DNA of 64,000 nucleotides from Hyphomicrobiales bacterium. GTDB taxonomy: Bacteria; Pseudomonadota; Alphaproteobacteria; Rhizobiales; HXMU1428-3. The notes beneath the pieces were generated by a model. That model was not told the origin of the DNA. It made no database searches and saw nothing but the letters and a program-made list of their open reading frames with translations. How positions within the stretch are numbered: position 1 is the stretch's first letter; the number at the start of each line of letters is the position of its first letter. Both the position numbers and the translations under genes were made by a program. This document shows positions 26,235 to 34,921 of the stretch, in pieces. The DNA lies in contig JAJFHX010000047.1 in the NCBI GenBank assembly GCA_021775425.1, positions 103,991 through 167,990 of the forward strand, in the 5' to 3' direction.

Positions 26235-27002
26235 TTAATGCGCCAGAATCTGGCTCAAGAACAGTTTGGTACGTTCATTCTGAGCATTGTTAAAGAATTC
26301 TTCCGGCAAGCCCTGCTCGACTATTTCTCCTGCATCCATAAAAATGACCCTGTCTGCAACCTGTTTGGCGAAGCCCATTTCGTGGGTGACACAGATCATT
26401 GTCATGCCGCTTTCAGCCAGAGAAATCATCACGTCAAGCACCTCTGAAATCATTTCCGGATCGAGAGCTGAAGTTGGCTCATCAAACAACATGATTTTCG
26501 GGTTCATACAAAGTGAGCGGGCAATGGCAACCCGTTGTTGCTGACCACCTGAAAGCTGGCCGGGGAATTTATCCGCTTGCTCGGGGATTTTGACACGTTC
26601 AAGATATTCCATGGCGATGGTTTCTGCTTCCTTTTTCGGCATTTTGCGAACCCAGATTGGCGCCAACGTCAAATTTTCAAGGATTGTCAGATGCGGAAAC
26701 AGATTAAAGTGCTGGAACACCATGCCGACTTCGCGGCGAATTTCATCGATGTGTTTTACGTCATTGTTCAACTCAATCCCATCAACGATAATCTTGCCTT
26801 CCTGATGCACTTCCAGATGATTGATGCAACGGATGAGCGTTGATTTGCCTGAACCAGAGGGCCCGCAAACTACGATCTTTTCCCCTTTATGGATGGTCAG
26901 ATCGATGTCTTTTAACACATGAAAGCGACCGTACCATTTGTTCAGCTTTTCTACTGAAATGGCTATATCAGTGGAATTGATTTGTTGAGTTTGCGCGTTC
27001 AT
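26235..27002 (-). CDS. aapP: general L-amino-acid ABC transporter, ATPase
   Basis: A 255-residue ABC ATPase of the polar amino-acid class that energises uptake through the AapQ-AapM channel. Walker A is GPSGSGKST, the Q-loop FQHFNLFPH, the signature LSGGQQQR and Walker [13 protein letters not shown]; the H-loop is VTHEMG. It is the last gene of aapJQMP, 27 bp after aapM. The operon order and permease lengths indicate the broad-specificity Aap system rather than a GlnPQ system. Confidence 0.92.
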   Translation of the reverse strand: MNAQTQQINSTDIAISVEKLNKWYGRFHVLKDIDLTIHKGEKIVVCGPSGSGKSTLIRCINHLEVHQEGKIIVDGIELNNDVKHIDEIRREVGMVFQHFNLFPHLTILENLTLAPIWVRKMPKKEAETIAMEYLERVKIPEQADKFPGQLSGGQQQRVAIARSLCMNPKIMLFDEPTSALDPEMISEVLDVMISLAESGMTMICVTHEMGFAKQVADRVIFMDAGEIVEQGLPEEFFNNAQNERTKLFLSQILAH

Positions 27003-27029
27003 GGTTGATGGTCCATCTGTTACTTAAAA

Positions 27030-28148
27030 TTAATTTCGGTGCGACGTATCAAGTTTTCGCTCGAGGCTGCTGGCGTATCGCGACATTGAAAAGCAGAAAC
27101 ACCAATAGATAAAGGCAGCGAAAACATAGCCTTCAATCAGCTTACCCTTCCATTCAAGGGAGCCGGCGGCAAATCTTGTGATGCCGGTCAATTCTGTTAG
27201 TGCGATAATCGAGACTAGTGATGTGTCTTTAAACAGAGTGATGAAGGTATTGACGATGCCTGGGATCGAGATTTTCAGCGCTTGCGGCAAAATGATGAGA
27301 ATGGTCTTTTTCCAATAGCTCAGACCCAGCGCATCGGCCGCTTCATATTGCCCTTTTGGAATGGCCTGCAGGCCGCCGCGAATGGCTTCAGCTGTATAGG
27401 CAGACTGGAACAGTGATATACCTATGAGTGCCCTGAGGACTTTGTCAAAATCCAGTTCGGCTGGAAAGAACAGCGGGATCATCACTGACGCCATGAAGAG
27501 GATGGTAATCAGCGGGGCAGCGCGCCACAGCTCAATATACAGCACACAAAGATAGCGTATAATCGGCAGGTCTGACTGGCGCCCCAGCGCCATCATGATG
27601 CCGATCGGGAATGCGGCCGCAATACCAATAAAGGCGAGGATCAATGTGAGCATCAACCCGCCCCATGTGTCACTTTCCGCAACTTTAAGGCCAAGCCATT
27701 CACCGTGAATTAAAGCATATGCGATAAATGGGAATACAAAAATGGTAAACGCGCCAATGTAAGGTTTCTTCGGTATCCATGGCAGAAGCAGAGCTGTGAT
27801 AAGACCACCCAGTATGGCAAAGGCCATAATCGGGCGCCATATCTGGTCTGGATTGGCGCTATAAAACAGGCCAAACATAATCTGTACGATACGGACTTTG
27901 ATGAATGTCCAGCAGGCACCGTCACGGTTGGCATCACAAACAGAGCGGTCAGTCCCTGAAATGTTTGCGTCAAGAATGGCCCAGTTCAGCATTGGCGGGA
28001 CGATCAGATAGAGGAGATATAAGCCGATGAACGTCAGGATGGTGTTGCCGATGGAACTGAAAAACCGTTCCCTCACCCAGGCGATTGGACCGGATTGTGA
28101 GATCGGTGGCAGCCTGTCCGGCTTGCTTATATGTTGAACACTTGTCAC
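27030..28148 (-). CDS. aapM: general L-amino-acid ABC transporter, permease AapM
   Basis: A 372-residue inner-membrane permease with a long N-terminal extension of several TM segments before the conserved HisM-type core, as usual for AapM/BztC. The EAA loop is visible as EAADALGLSYWKKTILIILPQALKI. It starts with GTG and begins 3 nt after the aapQ stop, so translation is probably coupled. An internal Cys pair in DANRDGACW lies in a periplasmic loop. Confidence 0.92.
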   Translation of the reverse strand: MTSVQHISKPDRLPPISQSGPIAWVRERFFSSIGNTILTFIGLYLLYLIVPPMLNWAILDANISGTDRSVCDANRDGACWTFIKVRIVQIMFGLFYSANPDQIWRPIMAFAILGGLITALLLPWIPKKPYIGAFTIFVFPFIAYALIHGEWLGLKVAESDTWGGLMLTLILAFIGIAAAFPIGIMMALGRQSDLPIIRYLCVLYIELWRAAPLITILFMASVMIPLFFPAELDFDKVLRALIGISLFQSAYTAEAIRGGLQAIPKGQYEAADALGLSYWKKTILIILPQALKISIPGIVNTFITLFKDTSLVSIIALTELTGITRFAAGSLEWKGKLIEGYVFAAFIYWCFCFSMSRYASSLERKLDTSHRN

Positions 28149-28151
28149 GTT

Positions 28152-29336
28152 TTATCGCTCTACCAGTTGGACTCTTCTGTTATAAATATTCAGGATCAGG
28201 GACGTCAGCAGACTTAAAGTGATATACACCGCCATGGTCATGAAAATGATCGTCACTGCCTGACCTGTTTGATTGAGGGCGATGCCCGCGAAAATAGCCA
28301 CAGTTTCTTCAAACGCGACTGCCACGGCCAGTGATGAGTTTTTGGTCAGATTAAGAAACTGACTGATGGTCGGCGGAATGATGACGCGCATCGCCTGCGG
28401 TATGATAATTTTCTGCATCATCAGGCCGCGGGGCAAGCCGAGTGCTTCTGAAGCTTCTGTCTGGCCTTTGGAAACGGACTGAATGCCGCCTCTCACATTT
28501 TCTGCAATAAAGGCAGATGTATACAATGACAGGGCAAACCATAGTGAGAATAATGGCAGGGGCAGCTCAATGCCGCCTTCAAAGTTAAAACGTTGCAGAG
28601 CTGGTAATTCGAAAGATATCGGGCCACCTGTTACGAGTAGTGCCAGCAGAGTGAGCAAAATAATACCGCCCAAACCAACAAGGCGGGCGGGGAATAATTT
28701 TCCGGTTTCATCCTGACGCTGTTTGGCCCAGCGGCGTAAAATTATCGTGCCGACAATGCCGGCAATGAAGACGCCGAGCACGACCCAAAAGCCGCTCCAG
28801 TCATTCACGACCGGTTTTGGCAGATAGAGCCCGCGGCCATTCAGAAAAATGCTGTTTAAAAATTCAAGGCTCTGTCTTGGGCCGGGGAGAAAGGCGAGAA
28901 AGATCGCAAAGTTCCAGAAAAGAATTTGAAGAAGTAAGGGAATGTTTCTCAGAGTTTCAATGAATACAAGGGCGAAACGAGAAACCAGCCAGTTGGGTGA
29001 GAGGCGCATGACGCCGATAATAAACCCGAGTGTGGTGGCTGCGATGATGCCAAGGACGGCGACGAGGATGGTGTTTTGAATGCCGATGATGAAGACATCA
29101 AGATAGGTGCTTTTGCCAAGTTCGAAGGTCCAGAAGGGAGAAAAACCGATAGCAAAGGGGGCGACTTCGCCGAGAAAATCAAAGCTGGTTTTAATACCAC
29201 CACGGGCCAGATTCTCGACCGTGTTCTGGAACATTATATAGAGGCCCCAGATCAGTAAAGCAGGTATTGTTAGCTGGACGATGAGAGATCTGACGAATGG
29301 ATCTCTATGTAGTGGAATCTTGGATTTTTCAGCCAC
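28152..29336 (-). CDS. aapQ: general L-amino-acid ABC transporter, permease AapQ
   Basis: A 394-residue permease, again longer than simple HisQM types, as in AapQ/BztB. The C-terminal core has the EAA loop EASEALGLPRGLMMQKIIIPQAMRV and ends in KNSSLAVAVAFEETVAIFAG-type helices. It starts with GTG; AGGA lies 7 nt upstream. It forms the heterodimeric channel with AapM. Confidence 0.92.
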   Translation of the reverse strand: MAEKSKIPLHRDPFVRSLIVQLTIPALLIWGLYIMFQNTVENLARGGIKTSFDFLGEVAPFAIGFSPFWTFELGKSTYLDVFIIGIQNTILVAVLGIIAATTLGFIIGVMRLSPNWLVSRFALVFIETLRNIPLLLQILFWNFAIFLAFLPGPRQSLEFLNSIFLNGRGLYLPKPVVNDWSGFWVVLGVFIAGIVGTIILRRWAKQRQDETGKLFPARLVGLGGIILLTLLALLVTGGPISFELPALQRFNFEGGIELPLPLFSLWFALSLYTSAFIAENVRGGIQSVSKGQTEASEALGLPRGLMMQKIIIPQAMRVIIPPTISQFLNLTKNSSLAVAVAFEETVAIFAGIALNQTGQAVTIIFMTMAVYITLSLLTSLILNIYNRRVQLVER

Positions 29337-29393
29337 TCCAATATCCTTTTATGTCTATCTTAGTGATTTATCATTGTTATTTTTTATTTGGCG

Positions 29394-29421
29394 TTGGTCA
29401 AGCGCTTTCGCGCCTGACCAA
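29394..29421. other. hairpin between aapJ and aapQ
   Basis: TTGGTCA-A-GCGC (29394-29405) pairs with GCGC-C-TGACCAA (29410-29421) around a TTTC loop, with one mismatch. No T-run follows on the minus strand. Such hairpins behind binding-protein genes commonly protect the upstream mRNA and lower permease expression; that role is inferred. Confidence 0.6.
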
Positions 29422-29434
29422 TTTTCTTCGTAAA

Positions 29435-30451
29435 TTAACGGATAGGTGGAGCGTATAGAATGCCGCCACGTGTCCAGAGATCGTTCACACTGCCAGCACG
29501 GGCTAGGCCAAGTGGTTCGATGTGTTTTTTGTACATTTCACCATAGTTGCCAACAGCTTTAATGGCGTTATATGCCCAGTCAGCTCCAAGGCCAAGGTCT
29601 TTGCCCATTGTGCCTTCGGTGCCGACGATGCGTTTAATGCCAGGATTTGTTGATGATTTTTTCAGCTCATCGATGTTGGTTGTGTCAATGCCAAGCTCTT
29701 CGGCATTGATAAGTGCGTAAAGCGTCCATCTCACGATGTCACCCCACTGGTCATCACCCTGACGGACAACTGGACCAAGTGGTTCTTTTGAAACAGTTTC
29801 AGGCAGGATGGATGCGCTTGAAGGATCTTTCAATTCTGTTCTTAGTGCTGCAAGTTGTGATTTGTCTGATGTCAGCACGTCGCAAGACCCACCATCAAAA
29901 CCTTCACGGGTCTGAGCTGATGTGTCGTAACCAACTGGTGTGTATTTCATGCCGTTGGTGCGGAAATAGTCAGCCAGGTTCAACTCTGTTGTTGTGCCCG
30001 CCTGAATACAGATTTTAGCTCCATCAAGTTCTTTCGCACTTTTCACGCCAAGAGAATTTTTGACCATAAATCCCTGGCCATCGATGTAGTTGTAATAGGT
30101 GAAGTCAATACCCAGAGCCGCATCACGGTGAAGTGTGTGCGTGGTGTTACGTGGAAGAATGTCAATTTCGCCAGATGAAAGAGCTGTGAAGCGTTCTTTG
30201 GCTGTAAGTGCGATGAATTTAACTTTGCTCTTATCGCCAAAAATTGCTGCGGCAACCGCATAACAGATATCCGCATCAATCCCTTGCATAGCGCCTTTGT
30301 CATCAGGAGCTGAGAAACCTGGAACCGATCCAGAAATGCCACATTTGACGACACCTGCCGATTTCACATTATCAAGCGTACCGGCATGACCTGCTGCCGT
30401 ACTCAACACTAGTAATGCACTTGCTGCTGCAAGCGTCACTATTTTTTGCAT
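29435..30451 (-). CDS. aapJ: general L-amino-acid ABC transporter, periplasmic binding protein
   Basis: A 338-residue binding protein. The signal peptide is MQKIVTLAAASALLVLSTAAGHA, typed here only to VLSTAAGHA, with cleavage after AHA-like GHA. The mature start GTLDNVKSAGVVKCGISGSVPGF matches AapJ/BztA, and VSKEPLGPVVRQGDDQWGDIVRW is a family block. It delivers amino acids to AapQM. GGAG is 8 nt before the ATG. It is first in the operon, separated from aapQ by about 100 bp with a hairpin. Confidence 0.93.
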   Translation of the reverse strand: MQKIVTLAAASALLVLSTAAGHAGTLDNVKSAGVVKCGISGSVPGFSAPDDKGAMQGIDADICYAVAAAIFGDKSKVKFIALTAKERFTALSSGEIDILPRNTTHTLHRDAALGIDFTYYNYIDGQGFMVKNSLGVKSAKELDGAKICIQAGTTTELNLADYFRTNGMKYTPVGYDTSAQTREGFDGGSCDVLTSDKSQLAALRTELKDPSSASILPETVSKEPLGPVVRQGDDQWGDIVRWTLYALINAEELGIDTTNIDELKKSSTNPGIKRIVGTEGTMGKDLGLGADWAYNAIKAVGNYGEMYKKHIEPLGLARAGSVNDLWTRGGILYAPPIR

Positions 30452-30802
30452 TTTGTTTTCTCCTTAATGATTGTAGTCAACACATAATAATTAAAGACAA
30501 TCGCCAGCAATAGATCAAGATTAATCTGGTACAATTGCTACAATAGTGATCAATTCATTACGGCCTGCATAGATTCTACACGCAGGGACTACTTATTTTG
30601 CCTCATTTGCTTAGGCTGAAAAGTCATGCAGATGACATGCCAGTTTCGAGCCGTCGACAAAGCAAATGCGGGAGAAAACTGAAAGCCTCTGACGGATGAC
30701 ATGCGAAATAATTTTTCGACATGTCATTCTATGAATCAGAGGTCTATCAATCAGAGTGTTACTTACAACCGAACTGACAAATGCTGAGTTTCAATTTCAG
30801 CT
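30452..30802. other. intergenic region upstream of aapJ
   Basis: It must hold the aap promoter. A strong nested inverted repeat lies at 30686-30742: CCTCTGA pairs with TCAGAGG, and inside it ATGACATG-C-GAAA pairs with TTTCG-A-CATGTCAT. A shorter CCTGC/GCAGG hairpin lies near 30570. Function unknown; an Hfq-type sRNA or a regulator site are options. Confidence 0.45.
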
Positions 30803-31267
30803 TCAAGATGAAACATCCAGTTCAGCATTGATGACATAGCGAAGAATGCGGACAATTTCTTCAGCAGTTTCTGCAACAGCGAGAGCGGCTGCGTCGACTT
30901 CTTTTAATGCGTGCTGATTTTTTGCGCCGTGCATAATAATCATCGGTTTGCCAAGAGCGGCGGCGTAGCCCGCATCAAAGGCAGCGTTCCATTGTTTGTA
31001 TTCCTCACCAAAGCGGACGATGACAATATCTGCCTTATTGATCAGTGTGCGGGTGCGGATGGCGTTGATGTTGGCGCCTTTATTATCGTGCCAGAATTTA
31101 TCTGGCTCAGCTCCCAGTATTTCAACACCGCAATCATCACTATAGCCGTGATTGGTCACGGGGGCGTGGAAGCTCACGGGAAGGTTTGCCGCCTTTGTGC
31201 CCTCTTCTATCTGTTCGCGCCAGTCTGTGTGAATTTCCCCTGAGAGATAAATGTTCCAGTTTTTCAT
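30803..31267 (-). CDS. YtoQ family protein
   Basis: A 154-residue cytosolic protein with the YtoQ pattern: WNIYLSGEIHTDWREQI at the start, then LINKADIVIVRFGEEYKQWNAAFDAGYAAALGKP, seen in parts. It resembles nucleoside 2-deoxyribosyltransferase-like folds, where the DAGYAAALGKP loop carries conserved residues. The biochemical role is not known. It stands alone with AAGGAAAA before its ATG. Confidence 0.85.
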   Translation of the reverse strand: MKNWNIYLSGEIHTDWREQIEEGTKAANLPVSFHAPVTNHGYSDDCGVEILGAEPDKFWHDNKGANINAIRTRTLINKADIVIVRFGEEYKQWNAAFDAGYAAALGKPMIIMHGAKNQHALKEVDAAALAVAETAEEIVRILRYVINAELDVSS

Positions 31268-31394
31268 GGAGTGGTTTTCCTTATGTCTTTATTATATGGC
31301 TCTCATTAGTAGCGAACCGTTTTCGTTTGAGCTAACTTACAAAGGGCGGGCGCTGTTCGCAAGTTTTGTTCACGAGGAATAACTAAATCCGGAT

Positions 31395-31431
31395 GCCAAA
31401 AAATCCGAAGCGGTTTTGGCCACTTCGGATT
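31395..31431 (-). terminator. terminator after the KRP-repeat protein gene
   Basis: On the minus strand AATCCGAAG (31431-31423) pairs with CTTCGGATT (31410-31402) and is followed by TTTTTT-like sequence. It lies about 55 nt after the stop at 31486. Confidence 0.82.
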
Positions 31432-31485
31432 CTCTGCTCAGATTTTTCACGTTTGTCAGGTCTGGGATATACTTTCCTTTTCGTA

Positions 31486-32871
31486 CTACCTGGCTCTCTT
31501 GCCTTTCTGCTTAAATTTAGAAAAGATTTTCAGTTTTGGTTTGTTGTTGCCCGCTCTTCTTTTCTTCTGAAATAAACGGGCCGGTTTCTTTTGCACAGCA
31601 ATCCGTTTGAAACAGCGATATGATTTAAGGCCGACAATCTTTCTCTTGCTGCCTTTGGGGCAAAAGCAATTATTGTTGCGCACTTTGCCCCCGATGCAGG
31701 CTACTTTTCTCATGTGTGCTGATCTCACAGGTGCCGTTTTGATTTTCTCTTTTGCTGGCCGTTTTACGATTGGCCTTTTAAGTGGCGGTCTTTTTACGAG
31801 TGGGCGCTTAATAAGTGGACGGACAACCAGTTCAGGTTTTTTGCCCGGCTGTTGTGCCGATTGCTGGTCTGCATCATCTTTCGGCTTTGTTGCAAAGCCA
31901 CCACTTGTACATTTCAGGGTGATCGATTTCCACGCGGTTGAGAGGCCTATGGGGTTGATCATCTCTTCTGCTTTGGCCTGCACAAAGCTGGTTTTTGAAA
32001 TGCTGATCCATTTGGTATATTCAGCTTTATATTCACCCGGCCCTGAAAATTTTGACCATGCATCAATGGTTTGTGATCTCATTGGCTGATCACCAACCTT
32101 GGTCCATAATTTAAACTGCACAGGACCAGCTTTGTTGGTTTTCAATCTGACCAAAATTCGTAATTTTTTACAGCTTGTTGCCGGGTTTGGTTTGGTGACG
32201 GCGTTTTTATAGGTAGACCTAAAAAGCTCAAGTGTTTTGACCTTTAATACCTTTGGCTGTTTTGCCGCAACATTATCCGGCCCGCCCATGACACCTTTAC
32301 AAATCACCTGAACATTGGCAACGCCATTGCCATATTTGCCCGCCGTACCACCAGCATTGGCCTGATGTGCTGGCAATGATGATGTAAATGATCCGAACAT
32401 CTGAACTTTTGCTGTTGAGAAAAATTTTTGTGTCTGGTTAATAGTTGCGCCATTTAGCAGTTTTGCGTTACAGGCCTTGATGAATTTTGTCCGCTCTTCA
32501 GGTGTGAAGTGCTGCGTTCCACCATATAGAGTGACATCTTTATCAACTCTGGCTCTGGCGTTGTTAAAATTTTCAACCAGTTGCCATGGTTTTTGAGATG
32601 ATTGAGACAACCATCCCTGGCGGATTTTATAGCCGAGAACCAGTTCATCTGTTTTACCAATGCCGATTGTTATTCCCAAATGGAGGGGTGTGGTTTTCAC
32701 CTTGGTCCATTTTTGACCGTCTTCTGAAATGACGATGATCGGGGTTGTGCTGAACCCATTGGGGGTGATGCTGACTTGCGTGCCTGCTGTGGCGAAGGAT
32801 GTGGAACTCAATAGAGTTCCGAGGGTAACAATTGGCAGCATCAAGCTGCTGCCGGCTAACTTTCTAAACAT
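31486..32871 (-). CDS. secreted protein with KRP repeats and Cys-rich tail
   Basis: A 461-residue exported protein of unknown family. The signal peptide runs from MFRKLAGSSLMLPIVTLG to about SFATAG. The central region has two similar segments reading like beta domains. Residues about 355-385 form a basic proline repeat with units such as RPLIKRP, LVKRP, PLKRP and IVKRP. The tail has a small Cys motif, VACIGGKVRNNNCFCPKG, followed by YRCFKR, and ends with many Lys/Arg. This layout suggests cell-surface or cell-wall attachment. GGAG 6 nt upstream supports the internal ATG at 32871. Confidence 0.75.
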   Translation of the reverse strand: MFRKLAGSSLMLPIVTLGTLLSSTSFATAGTQVSITPNGFSTTPIIVISEDGQKWTKVKTTPLHLGITIGIGKTDELVLGYKIRQGWLSQSSQKPWQLVENFNNARARVDKDVTLYGGTQHFTPEERTKFIKACNAKLLNGATINQTQKFFSTAKVQMFGSFTSSLPAHQANAGGTAGKYGNGVANVQVICKGVMGGPDNVAAKQPKVLKVKTLELFRSTYKNAVTKPNPATSCKKLRILVRLKTNKAGPVQFKLWTKVGDQPMRSQTIDAWSKFSGPGEYKAEYTKWISISKTSFVQAKAEEMINPIGLSTAWKSITLKCTSGGFATKPKDDADQQSAQQPGKKPELVVRPLIKRPLVKRPPLKRPIVKRPAKEKIKTAPVRSAHMRKVACIGGKVRNNNCFCPKGSKRKIVGLKSYRCFKRIAVQKKPARLFQKKRRAGNNKPKLKIFSKFKQKGKRAR

Positions 32872-33056
32872 GATTTTCTCCATCGTAACTTGTTTTCGCG
32901 TTCTGTTGATTTTTCTGAACGCGTTGCAAGTTTGTCGTGGGCTTATGGAAAAAGGTTCATATTTTATGAATGTTTAATGCTGTGACTTTTAATTTTCTTT
33001 TTGTTTATTAGTTTTCATTGACTTAGCCTCGATGCGTTTTAGTTTTTTATCACCCT

Positions 33057-33674
33057 CTATCGGTCCAACAGGCCTCTTCTTTCCAGTATACCTGCTATAA
33101 ATTCGTCAGCCGGGCCGTATTTTTCAAAACAATTTTTAATATTGCTGACGCGGCTTTTCATGCTGATTTCAGGAAAGCCCATCTTCTGCATATCGTTGCG
33201 CATAGCGGCTGCCACCTTATCAAACCCTTTCTTGTCATAGCCTTCTTCGTCCCGCAGGCGCAGGATGGCAATGCAATCGCTGATGCTTTCATTCATCAGG
33301 TGTTCTGGCCCGTTTCTTGGCGGGTGAGGACGGTCAACGTCTCCGGTTTGGTGGTGGGCGCATTCATGGCGATCAATAAACTTCTGGAACTCTGGTGGTG
33401 CTGCCGAAAAATTTGAACGGTAGATCACCGGCTTGCCTTCTTTATCCCGATTGGCCATGCCGGCTGCCAGCCTCGGGCTCTGGCCTTTGCGGGCCCGGTC
33501 AACCGCTATGTAGCTGACTTTTTCACCTTTGTTATTTTCACATTTGGGAGGTGTTGTGACTTTATAATCTGCTTCTGTTTCCTCCGCGGCCATCACCGAG
33601 CTCGTTAAAAATGCTGGGATGATCAGGATTGCCACCACAAAAATCTGCAATATAGACTTTGCTGAATTCGTCAT
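33057..33674 (-). CDS. secreted HExxH metallopeptidase-like protein
   Basis: A 205-residue protein with a signal peptide (ILQIFVVAILIIPAFLTSSV, cleavage near VMAAE) and a zinc-protease motif HECAHH (HExxH) followed 20-30 residues later by NESISDCIA with a candidate third ligand Glu. The rest is charged and helical. Family not firmly recognised. The ATG at 33674 is chosen because GGAGG lies 8-9 nt upstream and the signal peptide follows; the open frame continues upstream only because it reads through the tandem repeats. Confidence 0.72.
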   Translation of the reverse strand: MTNSAKSILQIFVVAILIIPAFLTSSVMAAEETEADYKVTTPPKCENNKGEKVSYIAVDRARKGQSPRLAAGMANRDKEGKPVIYRSNFSAAPPEFQKFIDRHECAHHQTGDVDRPHPPRNGPEHLMNESISDCIAILRLRDEEGYDKKGFDKVAAAMRNDMQKMGFPEISMKSRVSNIKNCFEKYGPADEFIAGILERRGLLDR

Positions 33675-33698
33675 TATTGGTCCTCCATATTTTTGACA

Positions 33699-33912
33699 GG
33701 GCTTCAGTTGCCCACTTTTTTGATGGCCCTTCGGTTGCCCACCAGCAACCGGGCCTGAATTGACGGCCCTTCGGTTGCCACCAGCAACCGCGCTCTTTTG
33801 TTTGCCCTTCAGGTTGCCCACTAGCAACCGCGCTCTTTTGTTTGCGCTTCAGGTTGCCCACCAGCAACCGCGCTTTTTTGTTTGCGCTTTAGTTGCCCAC
33901 CAGCAACCGCGC
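33699..33912 (-). repeat. five ~40-bp tandem repeats, each with a hairpin, in the gene leader
   Basis: Hairpin cores on the plus strand at 33733-33750, 33773-33789, 33812-33829, 33852-33869 and 33891-33908 read GGTTGC..GCAACC with loops such as CCACCA. Period is 39-40 bp; linkers contain a GCGC..TTTTTTGTTTGC block. A degenerate half copy lies at 33705-33715. On the minus strand they lie upstream of the HExxH gene and could be transcribed as its 5-prime leader. Confidence 0.85.
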
Positions 33913-34025
33913 TAGAATAGCATGAAAATTTGGATGATGACTGATTTTTGATTGTTTTAGCTTGTTGAAGTGAAACAATTTTCAGTTATCAAATTCGCTT
34001 TTTTTGTCATTCTGGCATTTTTTCA

Positions 34026-34050
34026 GGAACTAACTTTTACTCTGCCCGTT
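34026..34050 (+). promoter_or_regulatory. EcfG promoter, GGAAC-N16-CGTT
   Basis: GGAAC at 34026-34030, 16 bp, then CGTT at 34047-34050, a full match to the alphaproteobacterial general-stress promoter. It lies 67 nt before the PRC-barrel start. Confidence 0.8.
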
Positions 34051-34116
34051 ATCCCCTTACCAACGCATTGATCTGCGCTGGACTTGTAAATGTAAATAAC
34101 CCTGAAGAGGACTATT

Positions 34117-34737
34117 ATGAAAAAGTTGATTCTATTGACGACCTGCGCACTTGTTATGGGCAGCCCCGCCTTTGCCGCGGACGCTCAAATGGATAAACAA
34201 ATGAACAAGCAAGAGCAGACAAATAAGCAAGAACCTTTAAACCAGCGTCTTCCGTTGAATAAGCTGGAAAAACCTGAATTTGCTGCCGACGTTGAAGTCG
34301 ACGTTCAAGCGAAAAGCCAGGAGCAAACGGAAAGTACGACAGAAAGTTATACAAAAACTGAACGTACTGCGATGCCGAACCAGGGCGCGGAATATATAAA
34401 ATCCCTTGCTCAAGGTGATATTGTTGCTTCAGAATTTATCGGTAAGAGAATTTATGCCACTGAAAAAGTGATTAATTTTGATACTGTTTTTGATAGCAGC
34501 AACGATAAAGACTGGAATGATATCGGTGAAATTAACGACGTTGTTTTAGACCGTGACGGCAGTGTGAAAGCTGTGATCCTCGGTGTTGGTGGTTTTCTTG
34601 GAATGGGCGAAAAAGATGTCGCCGTATCTATGGATAGCATCAGGTTTGTAAATGAAAAAGGCAGTGCCAATGAGTATTTCCTTGTTGTAAATAGTAATAA
34701 GAAAATGCTTGGTGATGCCCCGACGTTTAAACGTTAA
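34117..34737 (+). CDS. exported PRC-barrel protein
   Basis: A 206-residue protein with a signal peptide (MKKLILLTTCALVMGSPAFA), a Gln/Lys-rich linker with repeated KQ motifs (MDKQMNKQEQTNKQE) and a C-terminal PRC-barrel (IGEINDVVLDRDGSVKAVI, GVGGFLGMGEKDVAVSMDSI). PRC-barrels bind protein or small ligands; exported versions are common in stress regulons. A second PRC-barrel protein is at 44071. The EcfG promoter upstream places it in the general stress response. Confidence 0.85.
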   Translation: MKKLILLTTCALVMGSPAFAADAQMDKQMNKQEQTNKQEPLNQRLPLNKLEKPEFAADVEVDVQAKSQEQTESTTESYTKTERTAMPNQGAEYIKSLAQGDIVASEFIGKRIYATEKVINFDTVFDSSNDKDWNDIGEINDVVLDRDGSVKAVILGVGGFLGMGEKDVAVSMDSIRFVNEKGSANEYFLVVNSNKKMLGDAPTFKR

Positions 34738-34754
34738 TCACTGACAATCTAACT

Positions 34755-34786
34755 GGGTGCCCTTTACTGGGCACCCTTTTTCTTTT
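34755..34786 (+). terminator. rho-independent terminator
   Basis: GGGTGCCC (34755-34762), loop TTTACT, GGGCACCC (34769-34776), then TTTTTCTTTTT. Confidence 0.92.
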
Positions 34787-34882
34787 TCTATGGCTTAGAA
34801 AAAATTAAAAGTAAGACTCTAAACGGGCACTGATTTTTCATATAATTTTTTACACAGAGACTTGAAAAGAGGGAATGGTTTT

Positions 34883-34921
34883 ATGACATTTATTAAATTT
34901 TCAATTTATTGTTTGCTATGA
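34883..34921 (+). CDS. 12-codon upstream ORF coupled to the receiver protein
   Basis: ATG at 34883, preceded by GAGGGA, opens a 12-residue ORF, MTFIKFSIYCLL, whose TGA shares bases with the receiver's ATG (ATGA). The receiver gene has no ribosome site of its own, so translation may depend on this leader ORF. Short, so chance occurrence is possible. Confidence 0.4.
   Translation: MTFIKFSIYCLL

Noticed and set aside
33562..33867. Long open frames across the tandem repeats
   Set aside because: They are open in several frames because the repeat lacks stops and has a 40-bp period; the peptides are low-complexity and the HExxH gene has a better start after them.
33699..33912. Possible CRISPR array
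   Set aside because: The units are contiguous 40-bp tandem repeats; the linkers are themselves repeated, there are no unique spacers and no cas gene is near.
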